NCBI GenBank assembly: GCA_910588615.1
Contig: CAJUOI010000035.1
Coordinates: forward strand, 1-15,396
Source: an uncultured Christensenellaceae bacterium
GTDB lineage: Bacteria > Bacillota > Clostridia > Christensenellales > Borkfalkiaceae
Reading direction: 5' to 3'
DNA length: 15,396 nucleotides
Shown here: positions 1 to 5,268 of the stretch, piece after piece
How positions within the stretch are numbered: the first letter of the stretch is position 1
Layout: each line of letters starts with the position of its first letter
Program-made: the position numbers and the translations under genes
Notes under the pieces: model-generated
Seen by the model: the letters and a program-made list of their open reading frames with translations, nothing else
Database searches by the model: none
Told to the model about the DNA's origin: nothing

Positions 1-69
1 CTCCTTGAAAAAATCATTGATAATTGTGATTTATGATTTAATTATATCATTAAAAATAGTTATTGTCAA
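1..69 (-). promoter_or_regulatory. Leftward promoter and RBS of a gene beyond the window edge
   Basis: Read on the minus strand, TTGACA (64-69) is followed after exactly 17 bases by TATAAT (41-46), a perfect sigma-A type promoter. At the very edge (6-1) the minus strand reads AAGGAG, a good ribosome binding site, so a leftward gene probably starts just outside the window. The promoter is back to back with that of the XRE gene at 136, the usual layout of a mobile-element repressor and the gene it controls. An imperfect dyad, ATGAT (33-37) and ATCAT (46-50), overlaps the -10 box, and a second, AATCA (12-16) with TGATT (27-31), lies just downstream. Either could be an operator; that role is inferred. 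Confidence 0.75.
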
Positions 70-88
70 ACGATTTTAGGGATAAATA

Positions 89-130
89 TTGCAATTTTTA
101 GTGATTTCTGCTACAATGTTTTTGGAGGTG
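89..130 (+). promoter_or_regulatory. Promoter and RBS of the XRE regulator gene
   Basis: TTGCAA (89-94) and TACAAT (112-117) are separated by 17 bases, a good sigma-A type promoter. GGAGGTG (124-130) sits five bases before the ATG at 136. The region 1-120 is very AT-rich compared with the chromosome genes further right, in keeping with a mobile element. Confidence 0.8.
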
Positions 131-135
131 GAAAT

Positions 136-492
136 ATGAATTTAGAAGTTTTGAAAAAGGCAAAGAAAGAGAAAAGAATGACCTTGCAAGAAATTTCCGA
201 TAAATCGGGAATACCCAAAAGAACGGTTGATCAAATTTTCAGCGGCAAAACAACAAACCCCCGCATTGATACCGTGCAAGCGATTGAGCGCGCCCTTGGT
301 CTTGGCGGCGGCTCTGAATGGACGGAAGAGGAACGGGCGGCGGGCGTTGTGGATAGAATGAGCATTGATATAACCGCCGATGAGGACGAAGTTATTACTA
401 TGCTGCGGGAACTCGAAACGAGAAAGGGCATTGACGCGCGGCGGGTTGCTCAAAGGGTAATCGTTGCCATGCTCGAAGAAATGGTAAAATAA
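136..492 (+). CDS. Small XRE-family HTH regulator of the mobile element
   Basis: This 118-residue protein is probably a DNA-binding repressor or control protein of the integrated element. Residues 1-60 form a Cro/C1-type (XRE) helix-turn-helix: the segment from TLQEISDKSG to KRTVDQIFSG reads as helices 2 and 3, and NPRIDTVQAIERAL as the following helix pair. The remainder has an acidic linker (WTEEERAAGV, then TADEDEVITM) and a charged C-terminal helix, which may serve for dimerisation; no peptidase or metal-binding motif is visible. The start is fixed by GGAGGTG five bases upstream and by a 17-spaced promoter. It lies 122 bases before the integrase and opposite a strong leftward promoter, so it probably controls that divergent promoter and perhaps itself. 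The family call is firm; the repressor role is inferred from context. Confidence 0.88.
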   Translation: MNLEVLKKAKKEKRMTLQEISDKSGIPKRTVDQIFSGKTTNPRIDTVQAIERALGLGGGSEWTEEERAAGVVDRMSIDITADEDEVITMLRELETRKGIDARRVAQRVIVAMLEEMVK

Positions 493-573
493 AAAAAATC
501 CCCTCGGTTTTCCTTCGGGGACAAAGTGGGGTCAAAAAACTTGGCATACAGTAAACAAATGTTCGTTTTTATG

Positions 574-608
574 TGATACAATGGAAGTATCAAAAATACT
601 TTCGGAGG
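574..608 (+). promoter_or_regulatory. Extended -10 promoter and RBS of the integrase gene
   Basis: TGATACAAT (574-582) matches an extended -10 element (TGn plus TACAAT). No good -35 box lies at the proper distance; a TTGGCA at 541-546 is 30 bases away, too far. GGAGG (604-608) precedes the ATG at 615 by six bases. Because the -10 box covers the alternative upstream ATG at 573, that codon is unlikely to be within the transcript. Confidence 0.55.
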
Positions 609-614
609 AATCGC

Positions 615-1796
615 ATGACACAGGAAGAAGCCGCCGCCTTTTGCGCACAGCTTACCGCCGCCGTGCTGGCGCAAAGCAAACGGGACAAAGACGAAATAAT
701 TGCCAAGCTCGAAGAAAAGGGAAGTCAGAGGGAAGAAACAGAAACGCAATCGCAATTTTTGGAATTTACTGCAAAGGAGATTTCAAAAATGCCGAAAGAG
801 ATCAGAAAAGAGTTTCGCACGTGCGGACTGCGGGCGCATATCCGTAAGCGCGTACGCGGGAACTCCGTGAACTACGAAATCAGATGCCGCCGCCAAGGTT
901 ACAATATTTCCGCAAGCGGTGTTACCGTGGAAGAGGCAAAAGACAGGTTTATCGAAAGGTTAAACGAGATAAAGAACGGCGGGAAAGATGCGCCGAACGT
1001 GCCGAACGTACCGACAAACTTTGACGCGTTTGCGCTCTACTATTTCGAGAATTACCGAAAACGGAAAGTAACCGCCGCCACGTATGAAAGCGATTTCAGA
1101 CGATTGAAAGGGAATATCTTGCCGCACTTCGGTAACGTTCCGATAAAAAAAATAAGCCCCGGGGATTGTCAAAATCTGATAGACAAGATTTCAAACGCGG
1201 GGAAAGGGAAAACGTCGGAAGAGGTCTTTTCGCTTTTGAACTGCATTTTTAAGTATGCGATTAAGTTCAGACTTACGGACAGAAACCCGCTCGACGTTGT
1301 AATCAGAGATAGGCACGAACGGCAACACGGGAAAGCTCTTACGAAAGAGGAAGAAAAACGTTTGCTTGCTCAAACGCCCGAACCGTATAAAACGATTTTT
1401 GCAATCGGGCTGTATACGGGGTTGCGTCCGAACGAATACGGAACGATCAGAATAAGCTGCAGCATGATCTACGCGCGGAACAGTAAGCGGAAGAACGGGA
1501 AAGAGGAAACAAAGCGTATTCCGATTACGCCCATGCTCCGCCCGTATCTGCAAGGCGTTCCAGCGGTAATAAAACCGACGCGCGGGCAATTGGTCTATTG
1601 GTTTAAACGGCTATTCGGGAATGATCACAAGCTGTATGACCTGCGTACAACGTTTTACACGAGGTGCAAAGAGTGCGGGGTATCGGAGGCGGCGCGGAAT
1701 GAATTTGTCGGGCATTCGCTCGGTGCGCTCGGGAACGCGTACACGGATCTATCAGACGAATACCTAAAAAAAGAGGGAGAAAAGCTCTGTTATTAA
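615..1796 (+). CDS. int: Tyrosine recombinase (integrase) of an integrative element
   Basis: This 393-residue site-specific recombinase would insert and excise the element through a 3'-phosphotyrosine intermediate. Residues about 75-120 resemble an arm-type DNA-binding domain, about 140-205 a SAM-like core-binding domain (around TYESDFRRLKGNILPHFG), and about 240-393 the catalytic domain. Visible active-site residues are R271 (in TGLRPNE), a Lys in the hairpin around GKEETKRIPI, R344 (in LYDLRTTF), H367 (in FVGHS) and the nucleophile Y376 (in NAYTDL). The box II histidine three residues before R344 is a tyrosine (Y341), a tolerated but less common variant. The ATG at 615 is preferred over the in-frame one at 573 because it has a ribosome binding site and the latter lies in the -10 box. 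The gene points at the 3' end of tRNA-Glu, 126 bases away, a classic integrase/att arrangement. The catalytic domain looks complete. Confidence 0.95.
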   Translation: MTQEEAAAFCAQLTAAVLAQSKRDKDEIIAKLEEKGSQREETETQSQFLEFTAKEISKMPKEIRKEFRTCGLRAHIRKRVRGNSVNYEIRCRRQGYNISASGVTVEEAKDRFIERLNEIKNGGKDAPNVPNVPTNFDAFALYYFENYRKRKVTAATYESDFRRLKGNILPHFGNVPIKKISPGDCQNLIDKISNAGKGKTSEEVFSLLNCIFKYAIKFRLTDRNPLDVVIRDRHERQHGKALTKEEEKRLLAQTPEPYKTIFAIGLYTGLRPNEYGTIRISCSMIYARNSKRKNGKEETKRIPITPMLRPYLQGVPAVIKPTRGQLVYWFKRLFGNDHKLYDLRTTFYTRCKECGVSEAARNEFVGHSLGALGNAYTDLSDEYLKKEGEKLCY

Positions 1797-1812
1797 GCCG
1801 CCGCCCGTGGAT

Positions 1813-1845
1813 TTTGCCCCCAATTTGCCCCCAATTTGCCCATAA
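1813..1845. repeat. Three 11-bp direct repeats between integrase and tRNA-Glu
   Basis: TTTGCCCCCAA occurs twice head to tail (1813-1823, 1824-1834), followed by a partial third copy TTTGCCCATAA (1835-1845). The 11-base period is close to one helical turn, so the copies face the same side of the DNA. They lie between the integrase stop and the presumed att core at the tRNA-Glu 3' end, which is where arm-type integrase or excisionase binding sites of tyrosine-recombinase elements are expected. The repeat is seen directly; the binding-site role is inferred. Confidence 0.7.
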
Positions 1846-1873
1846 AAACGCGTTAAAAAATCTGAAAAAAGCG

Positions 1874-1915
1874 AAAAAAAAGCCCCAAAACAGGCGAAAA
1901 ATGCCGATTTTGGGG
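1874..1915 (-). terminator. Intrinsic terminator of the tRNA operon
   Basis: On the minus strand the arms CCCCAAAA (1915-1908) and TTTTGGGG (1890-1883) can pair, with an inner GGC/GCC helix, and are followed after one C by eight T residues (1881-1874). It begins eight bases after the CCA end of tRNA-Glu, so it should stop the leftward tRNA transcript. The rightward strand has no T run, so the integrase transcript is not obviously terminated here. Confidence 0.85.
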
Positions 1916-1922
1916 AAAAATT

Positions 1923-1997
1923 TGGTGACCCGTACGGGAATCGAACCCATGATACCACCGTGAAAGGGTGATGTCTTAACCTCTTGACCAACGGGCC
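1923..1997 (-). tRNA. tRNA-Glu (anticodon TTC), probable attachment site
   Basis: The minus strand folds as a cloverleaf of 75 bases including an encoded CCA (1925-1923). The acceptor stem is GGCCCGT paired with ACGGGTC, the anticodon loop CTTTCAC gives anticodon TTC (1964-1962), and the T loop TTCGATT is normal. It is the last gene of the leftward fMet-Met-Glu operon. Its 3' half faces the integrase gene, and tRNA 3' ends are favoured targets of tyrosine-recombinase elements, so the att core probably lies within about 1923-1950. The second att copy would be outside the window to the left; no second copy is seen inside it. Confidence 0.97.
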
Positions 1998-2027
1998 ATT
2001 TATAAAAACGGCAAAAGCCGGTTTATT

Positions 2028-2104
2028 TGGTAGCGATGAGTGGAGTCGAACCGCTGACCTATCGGGTATGAACCGATCGCTCTAACCAACTAAGCTACAT
2101 CGCC
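2028..2104 (-). tRNA. Elongator tRNA-Met (anticodon CAT)
   Basis: The minus strand gives a 77-base cloverleaf with encoded CCA (2030-2028). Acceptor stem GGCGATG pairs with CATCGCT with one wobble, and the anticodon loop TTCATAC carries CAT (2070-2068). The loop and the GGTTCATACCC context are as in Bacillus-type elongator tRNA-Met. The tRNA-Ile whose CAT anticodon is converted by TilS usually has a CTCATAA loop, so that identity is less likely. Only three bases separate this gene from the fMet gene, so the two are surely co-transcribed and separated by RNA processing. Confidence 0.93.
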
Positions 2105-2107
2105 ATA

Positions 2108-2184
<77 letters not shown>

Positions 2185-2216
2185 ATAAAATGCGCTTTCA
2201 AAGGAATAGCTTATTT

Positions 2217-2245
2217 ATTTTAACGGAAGGAAAGCTTTTTGTCAA
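2217..2245 (-). promoter_or_regulatory. Promoter of the fMet-Met-Glu tRNA operon
   Basis: On the minus strand TTGACA (2245-2240) is followed after 17 bases by TAAAAT (2222-2217). This near-consensus promoter lies 33 bases before the fMet gene, as expected for a strongly expressed stable-RNA operon. It is back to back with the tilS promoter. Confidence 0.88.
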
Positions 2246-2295
2246 CTGATTTCGGGATTTATTTCGCAATTTTTTTCTTTTTTTCCCATCTCCCG

Positions 2296-2324
2296 TTGCC
2301 AAAAACCGCGTAAAGTGTTATACT
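2296..2324 (+). promoter_or_regulatory. tilS promoter placing transcription start at the ATG
   Basis: TTGCCA (2296-2301) and TATACT (2319-2324) are 17 bases apart. Only six bases separate the -10 box from the ATG at 2331, so the usual start point seven bases downstream falls on the A of the start codon. No Shine-Dalgarno sequence is present or possible, so the mRNA appears to be leaderless. Confidence 0.72.
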
Positions 2325-2330
2325 CTTGCT

Positions 2331-3605
2331 ATGTCGTTTGAATTTCTCGATAAATACAGAGGGAAACGTATCTGCGTTGCCGTATCCGGCGGCGTCGATT
2401 CCGTGTGTCTTTTACATTATATTTGGGAAAACGCCGAAAAGTTCTCGGTCGTGCTATCCGCACTTACCTGCGAACACGGGATCCGTGGCGAAACGTCCGT
2501 CCGCGACGTTGAATTCGTGCAGAGGTTCTGTGCCGTGCGCGACATTCCGCTTTCCGTTTTCCGCCGCAATGTGCCCGCGTATGCGAAGCAGTCGGGGCGG
2601 GGCTGGGAGGAAGAGGGACGGCGGTTTCGTTACGAGTGCTACGAAAAAATTCTGACAGAAAACAAAGCGGATTTCGTTGCCACGGCGCACCATCTGGACG
2701 ATTTGGCGGAAACGGCGTTATTCCGTCTGATTCGCGGAACTTCGCTTTCGGGCGTTGCCGCCATCCGCGAATACGGCGGGATCATCCGTCCGTTTTTAAA
2801 CGTTTCGCGTGCGGAAATCGAGGCGTACGCCGAAGAAAATGGGCTCGCCTTCGTAGAGGACGAAACGAACGCCGAGACGAAATACAGCCGCAACGCGCTT
2901 CGGCGGAACGTAATGCCCGAGCTGGAAAAGGTCGTAAGCGGGGCGGGTCGCCATCTTGCGGAGTTCGCCCGCCGTGCGGGGGAGGACGACGCGTGTCTGT
3001 GCGCGTTGGCAAGGGAACGTATCCGCAAAGTGGGCGAGGATTATTATATCCCCGTGTCGCTGCCGCGTCCGCTCTTTCTGCGGGCGGCGGTAATGGCGGC
3101 TTCGTCGCTCGTAAGGTTTACCGACTATACCGAAGGGACGCTGCGGGAGGCAGAAAAGCTGCTTGCCTTGCAGAGCGGAAAAACGGCGTGCCTCGGGTGC
3201 GGGGTGGAGGCTGCACGCGAGGGCGCGGAGATTGCGATTTATCTGCCGCGAAAGCCGTTTGCGGACACGATTCCGTTTGCGCGCGGCGTGCACGTTCTGG
3301 GGGCGTATACGGCGGTCGTGGGGGATGCGGGCAAGCTGTTTGCCGATTACGATAAATTCCCCGACGGGTGTGTTTTGCGTACGCGCCGAGAGGGGGATGC
3401 GTTTACCCCGTACGGCGGATGCGGAAAGACGCTGAAAGCCTTTTTGACGGATAAAAAAATTCCCGCGCGCAAGGGGCGGGAATTGCCCTTGATTGCAAAG
3501 GAACACGAGGTTTACGCCGTGTTCGGGGTGGAAGTTTCCGATTTTGTCAAGACGGACGCAAGTACGAAACATATCGTACGGCTTGAATTGAATGAATACG
3601 TATAA
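2331..3605 (+). CDS. tilS: tRNA(Ile)-lysidine synthase TilS
   Basis: TilS uses ATP to attach lysine to C34 of the tRNA-Ile with anticodon CAU, changing both its codon reading (AUA) and its charging from Met to Ile; it is an essential cytoplasmic enzyme. The 424 residues carry the N-type ATP pyrophosphatase P-loop SGGVDS (19-24), the EHGIRG segment near residue 50, the TAHHLDDLAET motif (near 120), RPFLNVSR and the DETNAETKYSRNALRRNVMPEL segment that contacts the tRNA and positions catalysis. The C-terminal part (GCGKTLKAFLTDKKIP and onwards) is the TilS substrate-binding domain. Length is slightly below the common 430-470, but no domain is missing. The ATG at 2331 is the only in-frame start at a sensible distance from the P-loop, and it lacks a ribosome binding site. 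The gene is divergent from a tRNA operon that includes both Met tRNAs. No hpt or ftsH follows, unlike in many Firmicutes. Confidence 0.96.
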   Translation: MSFEFLDKYRGKRICVAVSGGVDSVCLLHYIWENAEKFSVVLSALTCEHGIRGETSVRDVEFVQRFCAVRDIPLSVFRRNVPAYAKQSGRGWEEEGRRFRYECYEKILTENKADFVATAHHLDDLAETALFRLIRGTSLSGVAAIREYGGIIRPFLNVSRAEIEAYAEENGLAFVEDETNAETKYSRNALRRNVMPELEKVVSGAGRHLAEFARRAGEDDACLCALARERIRKVGEDYYIPVSLPRPLFLRAAVMAASSLVRFTDYTEGTLREAEKLLALQSGKTACLGCGVEAAREGAEIAIYLPRKPFADTIPFARGVHVLGAYTAVVGDAGKLFADYDKFPDGCVLRTRREGDAFTPYGGCGKTLKAFLTDKKIPARKGRELPLIAKEHEVYAVFGVEVSDFVKTDASTKHIVRLELNEYV

Positions 3606-3645
3606 CAATATACCGATTATCAACCTACGGTTGACGGGAGAACGA

Positions 3646-3692
3646 TTGCCGAATGGTTTGCGGCATGGTATACTAAGATTCCGGACGGGAGG
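3646..3692 (+). promoter_or_regulatory. Promoter and RBS of the membrane-bound XRE gene
   Basis: TTGCCG (3646-3651) and TATACT (3669-3674) are 17 bases apart, and the -10 is extended by TGG (3666-3668). GGGAGG (3687-3692) precedes the ATG at 3699 by six bases. The boxes are almost the same as those of tilS (TTGCC, 17, TATACT), but here a leader with a ribosome binding site is present. Confidence 0.75.
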
Positions 3693-3698
3693 TGCGGT

Positions 3699-4394
3699 AT
3701 GGAAAAATTCAAGGATAAAATCAAAGAGTTGCGGCGGGACCGCAATATTTCTCAACAGCAGTTGGCGAACGATTTAAAAGTTTCCAAACAGGCTGTTTCC
3801 AAGTGGGAAAAAGGGTATTCCTTGCCCGACATCGCTTCCATCGAAATTATTGCGACGTACTTCGGCGTAACTACCGACTATCTGTTAAACGACGGGATCG
3901 AAGTACGGGACAATCGAAAGGAGGGTGTAAGCGGAAACGGTGAGGAACGCGACCAACGTTTTGCGCGAGCGAAGAGGGAACTGTGGATATTGCGGAGCGC
4001 GGTCTGCGTACTGATTGCGGCGGTCATCGCGCTCTCCGTCTGCGTCGGTTTGGCGTTTCGGCGGGAAGTCGCGCTTCCATCCAAGGTTGAAGCGTACGGC
4101 ATCGAAGTTACGTACATGAAAGAGGAAAGCGAAGTCTGCTACAACTATTACGACGGTTATTGGTTGCGGTTGAGCTTTTATATCTATAATACGACCGACG
4201 AACGAATTACCGTATCAACTGCGAATTTCTCGGTGGACCGCAAGAATTGCACGATCAATTATGCTTCTTTTTCTCTGGACGGTCATGACGGTATGGTTTT
4301 CCGTTTAGAGATCAAACCGGTCTATTCGGGGGGAGTGAACGGCAGTTATACCGTCTACTATATCGGTCAACTTCTTGCAAAATATAAAGTTTGA
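3699..4394 (+). CDS. Membrane-tethered XRE-family regulator
   Basis: This 231-residue protein has a cytoplasmic Cro/C1-type helix-turn-helix at residues 5-62 (from IKELRRDRNISQQQLAND through QAVSKWEKGYSLPD to YFGVTTDYLL), a charged linker (66-94), one hydrophobic membrane segment (about 95-120, from LWILRSAV to VGLAF) and a C-terminal extracytoplasmic part of about 110 residues that looks beta-rich (many Tyr, Thr, Asn and alternating hydrophobics). Arg and Lys before the segment predict N-in, C-out. The design resembles a one-component sensor that reads an external or envelope signal with its outer domain; RodZ has the same topology, but the HTH here is of the ordinary DNA-binding kind. Targets are unknown. 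It follows tilS by 93 bases but has its own promoter. The outer domain is not recognised. The fold of the HTH is sure; signalling is inferred. Confidence 0.85.
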   Translation: MEKFKDKIKELRRDRNISQQQLANDLKVSKQAVSKWEKGYSLPDIASIEIIATYFGVTTDYLLNDGIEVRDNRKEGVSGNGEERDQRFARAKRELWILRSAVCVLIAAVIALSVCVGLAFRREVALPSKVEAYGIEVTYMKEESEVCYNYYDGYWLRLSFYIYNTTDERITVSTANFSVDRKNCTINYASFSLDGHDGMVFRLEIKPVYSGGVNGSYTVYYIGQLLAKYKV

Positions 4395-4399
4395 ATTTC

Positions 4400-4434
4400 A
4401 AAAAAACCGCCCTGCGCCGAACGGCGCAGGGCGG
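4400..4434 (-). terminator. Strong terminator of the leftward membrane-protein gene
   Basis: A perfect 12-bp stem (4407-4418 with 4423-4434) closes a four-base loop GAAC. On the minus strand it is followed at once by seven T residues (4406-4400). It starts eight bases beyond the stop of the leftward gene. The rightward strand has no T run, so any effect on the XRE transcript would be weaker. Confidence 0.93.
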
Positions 4435-4442
4435 AAGACGTA

Positions 4443-4976
4443 TTAAGAGCTTTTGGTAATTTCGGCAAGGTAAGCGCATAAAAGGCGCGAAAGCGCTTTC
4501 ACGTCCGTATCGCTTGCCTCGGGGGCGTACGCTCTGAGCGTTTCTTCTACGGGAAGAAGAAGTTCCTCACGCGGTTTGTCCGAGCACTTTTCCATAAGCT
4601 CTTTGGCAGCAGCCTCCCGCGATTCCTCGGGAATGATTTCGAGCAGGGGAATCAACGGGTTTGCTGTGGCCTTCGTGCGAAGAAACTGTTCGTAAATGCA
4701 GTAGTACAGCGTAGCCGCGCAGCCGCAGGCGAATCCGCCCTCCACCGTCTTTGCGAGTTCGGTCGTAAAGGGTGCGGCGCTCAGCGTGGCAAGCGCGCGG
4801 TACACCGCGTAACATACGATGCCGATGGCAAAGGGCAGAAAGACGAACAGCTTTTTCGGGCAGTTCTTCATCACCGTCTTTTTTAGCAGGGAGGTAAGCA
4901 GCGTTACCCCCAAAGCGAGCAGCAGTACGTCCGCGCCGTAGGCGCGGAATACCGACAAATATTTGATCGTATCCAT
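4443..4976 (-). CDS. Small membrane protein of unknown function
   Basis: This 177-residue protein is not recognised. It has two clear hydrophobic stretches near the N-terminus (about residues 12-31, ADVLLLALGVTLLTSLL, and 42-63, KLFVFLPFAIGIVCYAVYRAL) and a weaker third (about 77-97, GGFACGCAATLYYCIYEQF), then a soluble, acidic, probably helical tail of about 80 residues ending TKSS. The basic KKTVMKNCPKK between the first two segments suggests a cytoplasmic loop. The start at 4976 is preferred over an in-frame ATG at 5000, because GAGGT (4985-4981) lies just before it. It is transcribed alone from an extended -10 promoter, opposite the M60 protease gene, and ends in a strong terminator. A holin-like or structural membrane role cannot be assessed from sequence. 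Confidence 0.8.
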   Translation of the reverse strand: MDTIKYLSVFRAYGADVLLLALGVTLLTSLLKKTVMKNCPKKLFVFLPFAIGIVCYAVYRALATLSAAPFTTELAKTVEGGFACGCAATLYYCIYEQFLRTKATANPLIPLLEIIPEESREAAAKELMEKCSDKPREELLLPVEETLRAYAPEASDTDVKALSRLLCAYLAEITKSS

Positions 4977-5004
4977 ATTCACCTCGTTTGCCCGCCGCAA
5001 GTCT

Positions 5005-5012
5005 ATTGTAGC
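5005..5012 (-). promoter_or_regulatory. Extended -10 element of the leftward membrane-protein gene
   Basis: The minus strand reads TGC then TACAAT (5010-5005), an extended -10 element 28 bases before the start codon at 4976. No convincing -35 box is seen at 16-18 bases. Confidence 0.55.
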
Positions 5013-5083
5013 ATACGATTTGTCTTTTGCGGGCGGTAGGTGCCGTTTTTTTTGCGTTTACGGTTATAATATCCTCATCAAAA

Positions 5084-5097
5084 CGGACGGCCGTCCG
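5084..5097. repeat. Perfect 14-bp palindrome between divergent promoters
   Basis: CGGACGGCCGTCCG is perfectly self-complementary without a loop and is flanked by A runs on both sides. It lies between the promoter of the leftward membrane-protein gene (5005-5012) and that of the M60 gene (5170-5199), about 75 bases from each. A dimeric regulator's operator is possible; as a terminator it would be poor, having no loop and no T run of useful length. Confidence 0.5.
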
Positions 5098-5169
5098 AAA
5101 AATCGATCGTCGCCTGTACGCCGTTTTCTGCGGAGCGGAAAGAAAAACAGATTGTCGAAATCAAAATTC

Positions 5170-5199
5170 TTGACAAAGTAAATTCGGATATAGTATAAT
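5170..5199 (+). promoter_or_regulatory. Promoter of the M60 protease gene
   Basis: TTGACA (5170-5175) and TATAAT (5194-5199), both perfect, are 18 bases apart. Transcription would start near 5206, giving a leader of about 60 bases. The ribosome binding site GGAAGGAG (5256-5263) is unusually strong. Together these predict high expression. Confidence 0.88.
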
Positions 5200-5268
5200 T
5201 TGGTTGTTTTTGATCGGCAAACGAAAAGCAAGCGTTTTATCGAATTCATTTCAACGGAAGGAGATTTT

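Noticed and set aside
491..515. Hairpin-like TCCCC/GGGGA sequence after the XRE gene as a terminator
   Set aside because: Only five outer pairs form, the inside is mismatched, and the A run precedes the hairpin, so it could at best serve the minus strand, where there is no gene.
573..614. Upstream ATG at 573 as the integrase start
   Set aside because: It lies inside the extended -10 box and has no ribosome binding site, while the ATG at 615 has GGAGG at proper spacing.
1603..1991. Minus-strand open frames across the integrase end and tRNA-Glu
   Set aside because: They translate through a tRNA gene and its terminator and antisense to the integrase.
3603..3698. No stop codon between the tilS stop and the XRE start in the same frame, suggesting a readthrough fusion
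   Set aside because: About 31 stop-free codons are easily due to chance, and the XRE gene has its own promoter and ribosome binding site.
3592..3777. Open frame of 61 codons overlapping the end of tilS and the start of the XRE gene
   Set aside because: It has no ribosome binding site of its own, its product is unlike any recognised protein, and half of it is an out-of-frame reading of the clear HTH gene.
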